Assembly: GCF_032164335.1 (NCBI RefSeq)
Contig: NZ_CP134152.1
Coordinates: 4,774,001 to 4,838,000, forward strand
Length of the DNA stretch: 64,000 nucleotides
From: Winslowiella toletana
GTDB lineage: Bacteria; Pseudomonadota; Gammaproteobacteria; Enterobacterales; Enterobacteriaceae
Direction: 5' to 3'
Of the stretch, positions 59,005 to 64,000 are shown piece by piece. Each line of letters opens with the position of its first letter. Positions within the stretch are counted from its first letter, which is position 1. Under the pieces are notes generated by a model. It had not been told where the DNA came from. It ran no database searches and was given only the letters and a program-made list of their open reading frames with translations. Made by a program: the position numbers and the translations under genes.

Positions 59005-59700
59005 ATGAATGCCCAACGCTTTGCCCGTATTCAAGAGATGCTTGCCGCACGTCAGCATGATCTGACCGTCTGCATGGAACAAGTGCATAAGCCACATAAT
59101 GTGTCTGCTGTGATTCGCACGGCAGACGCGGTTGGCGTTCACGAAGTTCACGCCGTCTGGCCCGGTAACCGCATGCGCACTATGGTGTCATCAGCGGCAG
59201 GCAGTAACAGCTGGGTACAGGTGAAAACGCACCGTACCATCGCCGATGCCGTCGGCCATCTTAAAGGCCAGGGCATGCAGATTCTGGCGACGCATCTTTC
59301 TGATAAAGCAGTAGATTTCCGCGAGATTGATTACACCCGCCCTACCTGTATTCTGATGGGACAAGAGAAAACCGGCATTACGCAGGAAGCGCTTGATCTG
59401 GCAGACCAGGATATCATTATTCCGATGATCGGTATGGTGCAGTCACTGAACGTCTCCGTCGCCTCCGCGCTGATTCTGTACGAAGCACAACGCCAGCGCC
59501 AGAATGCCGGCATGTACAATCGCACCAGCAGTACTCTTGATTATGCGGAACAACAGCGCCTGCTGTTTGAAGGCGGCTATCCGGTGCTGGCGCGCGTTGC
59601 CAAACATAAAGGCCTGCCTTATCCGCTGATCAATGACAGTGGCGAAGTGGTGGCTGATGATGCATGGTGGGCAACCATGCAGGCTTCGGTGAAAAAATGA
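59005..59700 (+). CDS. trmH: tRNA (guanosine18-2'-O)-methyltransferase TrmH
   Basis: SPOUT methyltransferase acting on the D loop of several tRNAs. It has 231 residues (E. coli 229). HKPHNVSAVIRTADAVGVHEVHAV, then ILMGQEKTGIT and IPMIGMVQSLNVSVASALILYEA carry the three SPOUT motifs with the trefoil knot. It starts two bases after the spoT stop and overlaps recG by 4 bases (ATGA). Confidence 0.97.
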   Translation: MNAQRFARIQEMLAARQHDLTVCMEQVHKPHNVSAVIRTADAVGVHEVHAVWPGNRMRTMVSSAAGSNSWVQVKTHRTIADAVGHLKGQGMQILATHLSDKAVDFREIDYTRPTCILMGQEKTGITQEALDLADQDIIIPMIGMVQSLNVSVASALILYEAQRQRQNAGMYNRTSSTLDYAEQQRLLFEGGYPVLARVAKHKGLPYPLINDSGEVVADDAWWATMQASVKK

Positions 59701-61778
59701 CAGGCCGTCTGCTGGATGCCGTCCCGCTGAGTACACTCTCTGGCGTCGGTGCCAGTCAGGCTGGCAAGCTGGCTAAACTCGGCTTGCACACCGTGCAGGA
59801 TATACTGCTGCATCTCCCGCTGCGTTATGAAGATCGCACCCAACTCTATTCCATCAACGATCTGCTGCCGGGCATTTATGCCACGGTAGAAGGTGAAGTG
59901 CTGCACACCGATATCAGTTTTGGTCGCCGCCGGATGCTGACCTGCCAGATTAGCGACGGCAGCGGCGTACTCACCCTGCGCTTCTTCAACTTCAATGCCG
60001 GAATGAAAAATAGCCTGGCAGCGGGCAAGCGCGTCACCGCCTACGGCGAGATAAAACGCGGGCAGCGCGGTGCCGAGATTATTCATCCTGAGTATCGCGT
60101 ACAGGGTGAAAACAGCGTGACCGAGTTACAGGAGACGCTGACGCCGGTTTATTCCACCACTGAAGGCGTACGCCAGGCAACGCTGCGTAATCTTACCGAG
60201 CAGGCGTTAACGCTGCTGGAAACCTGCGCCATTGCAGAATTGCTGCCGCCCGATCTAAGCCAGGGCATGATTAGCCTGCCCAATGCGTTGCGCACGCTGC
60301 ACCGCCCTCCGCCGGATATGGCGCTGGCCGATCTGGAAAGCGGTAAACATCCGGCGCAGCGCCGGCTGATTATGGAAGAGCTGCTGGCGCACAATCTCAG
60401 TATGCTGGCGGTACGCGCCGGCGCCCAGCGCTACCATGCGCTGCCAATGCCTGCCAGGCATGAGCTCAGTGATAAGCTGCTGGCCGCATTGCCGTTTAAA
60501 CCAACCGGCGCACAACAACGGGTAGTTGCAGAGATAGAACGTGACCTTGCGCATGACTATCCGATGATGCGTCTGGTCCAGGGGGATGTCGGTTCAGGCA
60601 AAACTCTCGTCGCCGCGCTGGCAGCTCTCAATGTCATTGCTTATGGCAAGCAGGTGGCGCTGATGGCGCCAACCGAACTGCTGGCAGAACAGCACGCCAA
60701 TAATTTTCGCCAGTGGTTTGCTCCCTTAGGGATTGAAGTCGGCTGGCTGGCAGGTAAGCAGAAAGGTAAAGCGCGTCAGGCACAGCAGGAAGCGATTGCC
60801 AGCGGCCAGGTTTCGATGATTGTCGGCACCCATGCGATTTTCCAGGAGCAAGTGCAGTTTAATGGCCTGGCGCTGGTGATCATTGATGAGCAGCACCGCT
60901 TCGGCGTCCACCAGCGTCTGGCGCTGTGGGAAAAAGGCGAGGAACAGGGTTTCCACCCTCACCAGCTGATTATGACCGCCACGCCGATTCCACGCACCCT
61001 GGCGATGACTGCCTATGCCGATCTCGATACCTCAACCATCGATGAGCTGCCGCCGGGACGTACACCGGTAACCACCGTGGCGATTCCCGACACCCGTCGC
61101 GCCGATATTATCGCCCGGGTAAAAAGTGCCTGTAGTGAAGAAGGACGGCAGGCTTACTGGGTCTGCACACTGATTGAAGAGTCAGAATTGCTGGAAGCAC
61201 AGGCTGCCGAAGCGAGCTGGGAAGAGCTGAAAATTGCACTGCCGGATCTCAATGTTGGACTGGTACATGGCCGCATGAAGTCACAGGAAAAACAGGCAGT
61301 AATGCAGTCATTTAAACAGGGCGAGATCCAGCTGCTGATTGCCACCACGGTTATCGAAGTGGGGGTAGATGTACCGAACGCCAGCCTGATGATTATTGAA
61401 AACCCGGAACGACTGGGTCTGGCGCAGTTGCATCAGCTGCGTGGCCGCGTTGGTCGTGGCGCTGTCGCATCACACTGTGTGCTGCTGTATAAAGCGCCCC
61501 TGAGTAAAACCGCGCAGAAACGTTTGCAGGTACTGCGCGACAGCAATGATGGCTTTGTTATTGCTCAGTGCGACCTGGAAATCCGTGGCCCTGGTGAAAT
61601 GCTCGGCACCCGGCAGACCGGTAATGCCGAGTTTAAAGTCGCCGATCTGCTGCGCGATCAGGCGATGATCCCGGAAGTTCAGCGCGTGGCGCGCCATATC
61701 CACCAGCATTATCCGCAACAGGCACAGGCGTTGATTGAGCGCTGGCTGCCAGAAACCGAGCGTTATACCAACGCCTGA
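59697..61778 (+). CDS. recG: ATP-dependent DNA helicase RecG
   Basis: Branched-DNA helicase that reverses replication forks and moves Holliday junctions. It has 693 residues, the E. coli length. An N-terminal wedge/OB-fold domain precedes motor motifs: GDVGSGKTLVAALA (Walker A, about 300), MAPTELLAEQH, VGTHAIFQ, DEQHRFGV (DExQ box), TATPIPRTLAM, and in the second motor domain HGRMKSQEKQ, TTVIEVGVDVPNA and HQLRGRVGRG. Start ATG 59697 overlaps the trmH stop. Confidence 0.98.
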   Translation: MTGRLLDAVPLSTLSGVGASQAGKLAKLGLHTVQDILLHLPLRYEDRTQLYSINDLLPGIYATVEGEVLHTDISFGRRRMLTCQISDGSGVLTLRFFNFNAGMKNSLAAGKRVTAYGEIKRGQRGAEIIHPEYRVQGENSVTELQETLTPVYSTTEGVRQATLRNLTEQALTLLETCAIAELLPPDLSQGMISLPNALRTLHRPPPDMALADLESGKHPAQRRLIMEELLAHNLSMLAVRAGAQRYHALPMPARHELSDKLLAALPFKPTGAQQRVVAEIERDLAHDYPMMRLVQGDVGSGKTLVAALAALNVIAYGKQVALMAPTELLAEQHANNFRQWFAPLGIEVGWLAGKQKGKARQAQQEAIASGQVSMIVGTHAIFQEQVQFNGLALVIIDEQHRFGVHQRLALWEKGEEQGFHPHQLIMTATPIPRTLAMTAYADLDTSTIDELPPGRTPVTTVAIPDTRRADIIARVKSACSEEGRQAYWVCTLIEESELLEAQAAEASWEELKIALPDLNVGLVHGRMKSQEKQAVMQSFKQGEIQLLIATTVIEVGVDVPNASLMIIENPERLGLAQLHQLRGRVGRGAVASHCVLLYKAPLSKTAQKRLQVLRDSNDGFVIAQCDLEIRGPGEMLGTRQTGNAEFKVADLLRDQAMIPEVQRVARHIHQHYPQQAQALIERWLPETERYTNA

Positions 61779-61782
61779 GTGT

Positions 61783-62448
61783 TTAGCGACCGCTGTACGC
61801 GCCGATCTGCTGCACTGCGCTGTCGATCGGCTGCTGCCCTTCCGTCAGCTCAATAATCACTCGCTTCACTTCAGGGTGCTCGACCAAGCTATGTAATACC
61901 GCCGCCACATCTTCGCGCGGGATTTCACCATAGGCGATAGCCAGCCCGACATTCACTTTACCGCTGCCCGCTTCATTGGTCAGAGTGCCGGGACGTAAAA
62001 TTACCCAGTCCAGATCGGTCGCAGCCAGCATTACATCCGCCTGGCGCTTAACCTTCATATAGTGCTCAAAAGTGGGCGAAATCTGTTTGCCGCGTCCGGC
62101 ATCCGGAAACGCAGAAACCAGTATAAAGCGTTTAACACCCGCGATACGCGCCGCTTCTGCCGCGATCTGCGCGCCACGACCATCAATACCGTCGGTTAAC
62201 TCAACGCCTGCACCGGCCGCACCGGCGGAAAACACCACCACATCACTGCCCTGCATTGCCTGTGCGAGGCTCTCAGCATTCGTGGTCAGCAGATCAAGCT
62301 CAACCGGCCTGACCTTATCCTCCGCCAGCTCGGCGGCCTGCTCCGGTTTACGGTGCAGCCCGGTCACCTGATGGCCAGACGCACTCAGTTGTTTTCTCAG
62401 TCGGCGACCCACGCCGCCAGTTGCTCCAATAATAAAAACCTGACTCAT
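61783..62448 (-). CDS. NAD(P)-binding protein, atypical SDR family
   Basis: It has 221 residues. An N-terminal Rossmann motif FIIGATGGVGRRLRKQL is followed by LHRKPEQ and a central GSDVVVFSAGA stretch. The segment RFILVSAFPDAGRGK, then HYMKVKRQAD as possible Y-K pair, and DWVILRPGTLTNEAGSGKV, place it with NmrA/YtfG-like atypical short-chain dehydrogenases of unknown substrate. ATG 62448 has a GAGG site; a frame from 62682 reads into the xanP promoter. It takes the position of gltS in E. coli. Confidence 0.8.
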   Translation of the reverse strand: MSQVFIIGATGGVGRRLRKQLSASGHQVTGLHRKPEQAAELAEDKVRPVELDLLTTNAESLAQAMQGSDVVVFSAGAAGAGVELTDGIDGRGAQIAAEAARIAGVKRFILVSAFPDAGRGKQISPTFEHYMKVKRQADVMLAATDLDWVILRPGTLTNEAGSGKVNVGLAIAYGEIPREDVAAVLHSLVEHPEVKRVIIELTEGQQPIDSAVQQIGAYSGR

Positions 62449-62633
62449 CGCTGCCTCATATTTTGTTACCCGCAATATCACGGACTGATTTAAGCGTAGT
62501 GCCATTCTGGCAGTCAGATTAAGCCTGATGTGCGGTAGTTTCTCTGGCTGATTATCAACACAGCATTGGCAAACGATTGCTTTTGCCTCGCAGATGATTA
62601 AAATCGCCACTTTGTTGCCAGGGAACCGTGAAA

Positions 62634-64000
62634 ATGTCCGCCGATACTGATGCTGTTGCAGCGAATCGTAACCCAATACCAAACACTAAAAGTGAGCTGA
62701 TTTACCGTCTGGAAGACCGACCGCCGCTGCCGCAAACGCTGTTTGCCGCCGGTCAGCATCTGCTGGCGATGTTTGTCGCCGTGATTACTCCGGCACTACT
62801 GATTTGTCAGGCTCTGGGATTACCAGCGCAGGATACTCAGCACATTATCAGCATGTCACTGTTTGCCTCTGGCGTAGCGTCGATTCTGCAGATCAAAACC
62901 TGGGGGCCGGTCGGCTCGGGCTTGCTGTCAATTCAGGGCACCAGTTTTAACTTTGTTACGCCGCTGATTATGGGTGGGCTGACGCTGAAAAATGGCGGAG
63001 CCGATGTTCCGACGATGATGGCAGCGCTGTTTGGCACTCTGATGGTTGCCTCCTGCACTGAGATGCTGCTGTCACGCGTATTACATCTCGCCAGACGCAT
63101 TATCACGCCGCTGGTATCCGGCATTGTGGTGATGATTATTGGCCTGTCACTGATTCAGGTTGGCCTGACGTCTATCGGCGGTGGCTTTGCCGCGATGAAC
63201 GATCACACTTTCGGCGCGCCTAAAAATCTGCTGCTGGCCGGTGCGGTGCTGGCGGTTATTATCCTGCTGAATCGCCAGCGCAATGCTTATCTGCGCGTCG
63301 CCTCACTGGTAATCGCCATGGCGGTCGGCTATCTGCTGGCCTGGGCGCTCGGCATGTTGCCGCAGAATATTGCGGCAACCGAAAGTCCGGTGGTGGCGAT
63401 ACCGACTCCGCTTTATTACGGCCTCGGCTTTGACTGGAATCTGCTGATTCCGTTAATTCTGGTGTTTATGGTGACCTCGCTGGAAACCATCGGCGATATT
63501 ACCGCTACCTCCGATGTGTCCGAGCAGCCGGTAAGCGGCCCGCTGTATATGAAGCGTCTGAAAGGTGGCGTGCTGGCAAATGGCCTCAACTCCTTTGTCT
63601 CGGCACTGTTTAATACCTTCCCCAACTCCTGCTTTGGTCAGAACAACGGTGTAATCCAGCTTACCGGCGTCGCCAGTCGCTATGTCGGATTTGTCGTCGC
63701 ACTGATGCTGATCGTACTCGGTCTGTTTCCGGCGGTGAGCGGTTTCGTGCAGCATATCCCGGAACCGGTACTGGGCGGCGCGACTATCGTGATGTTTGGT
63801 ACCATCGCCGCATCCGGCATACGCATCGTTTCGCGCGAACCGTTAAACCGCCGCGCGATAATGATTATTGCCTTATCTCTGGCAGTGGGCCTTGGCGTTT
63901 CGCAACAACCGCTGATTCTGCAATTCGCCCCTGACTGGCTGAAAACCCTGCTCTCTTCCGGTATCGCCGCAGGCGGTATTACCGCCATTATGCTGAATCT
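62634..64000 (+). CDS. xanP: Xanthine:proton symporter XanP, 5' part
   Basis: Inner-membrane purine transporter of the NCS2/NAT family, which imports xanthine. The window holds 455 complete codons of an expected about 463; the gene runs off the end. [36 protein letters not shown] is at the N-terminus, [12 protein letters not shown] carries the NAT conserved histidine-side segment, [17 protein letters not shown] lies in segment 8, and the NAT signature is in [20 protein letters not shown]. About twelve to fourteen membrane segments. ATG 62634 has GGGAACCG upstream. It is divergent from the SDR-like gene. Confidence 0.97.
   Translation, partial: MSADTDAVAANRNPIPNTKSELIYRLEDRPPLPQTLFAAGQHLLAMFVAVITPALLICQALGLPAQDTQHIISMSLFASGVASILQIKTWGPVGSGLLSIQGTSFNFVTPLIMGGLTLKNGGADVPTMMAALFGTLMVASCTEMLLSRVLHLARRIITPLVSGIVVMIIGLSLIQVGLTSIGGGFAAMNDHTFGAPKNLLLAGAVLAVIILLNRQRNAYLRVASLVIAMAVGYLLAWALGMLPQNIAATESPVVAIPTPLYYGLGFDWNLLIPLILVFMVTSLETIGDITATSDVSEQPVSGPLYMKRLKGGVLANGLNSFVSALFNTFPNSCFGQNNGVIQLTGVASRYVGFVVALMLIVLGLFPAVSGFVQHIPEPVLGGATIVMFGTIAASGIRIVSREPLNRRAIMIIALSLAVGLGVSQQPLILQFAPDWLKTLLSSGIAAGGITAIMLN

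Overview
The window is a piece of an enterobacterial chromosome (Enterobacterales), most likely from the Erwiniaceae (Pantoea/Erwinia/Mixta type). That placement is inferred from protein similarity remembered from Escherichia coli, from gene order, and from a polygalacturonase-type gene; no search was run. Most proteins match E. coli orthologues in length and motifs. However, blocks that lie apart in E. coli are joined here: the tpiA-pfkA-cpx block runs straight into the cysE-secB block and then into the LPS-core (waa) block. No tRNA, rRNA, CRISPR array, insertion sequence or phage gene was seen.

Layout. 1-6.8 kb: 3' end of fpr, yiiR, yiiQ, tpiA, then cdh, sbp, pfkA and fieF on the minus strand. 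7.1-8.0 kb: a Mig-14-like gene inserted between fieF and cpxP. 8.2-11.0 kb: the Cpx envelope-stress system, with cpxP divergent from cpxRA and a perfect CpxR box between them. 11.0-14.6 kb: trmL, then the minus-strand group yibN-grxC-secB-gpsA-cysE. 14.6-17.4 kb: envC and yibQ, preceded by a scar that appears to be the last codons of a deleted gpmI. 17.4-19.7 kb: kbl-tdh, threonine degradation.

19.9-34.4 kb: the LPS-core region. hldD-waaF-waaC and a GT2 gene lie on the plus strand; deacetylase, GT9 transferase and O-antigen ligase lie on the minus strand; then a WabH-like GT4, galE, waaQ, a WabG/WaaG-like gene, waaA, waaE and coaD lie on the plus strand. The content resembles the Klebsiella/Serratia core cluster more than the E. 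coli one. 34.5-43.3 kb: mutM, rpmG, rpmB, radC, coaBC, dut, slmA, a two-gene membrane-protein unit (GDYXXLXY and DUF2157/DUF4401 types) placed behind rph-pyrE, and a classical pyrE attenuator. 43.4-46.1 kb: nupC, a DUF3574-type lipoprotein, yicC.

46.1-53.3 kb is the accessory part, between yicC and yicG where E. coli carries dinD. It holds a broken small lipoprotein gene, a secreted GH28 enzyme with an altered signature motif, a YdeP-type molybdopterin oxidoreductase, and an AT-rich stretch with two orphan LuxR-type regulators, a 39-residue membrane-protein ORF and an SRPBCC-like protein. This is the best candidate for an undescribed functional group. 53.3-64 kb returns to core genes: yicG, ligB, gmk, rpoZ, spoT, trmH, recG, an NAD(P)-binding protein, and xanP, which is cut by the window end.
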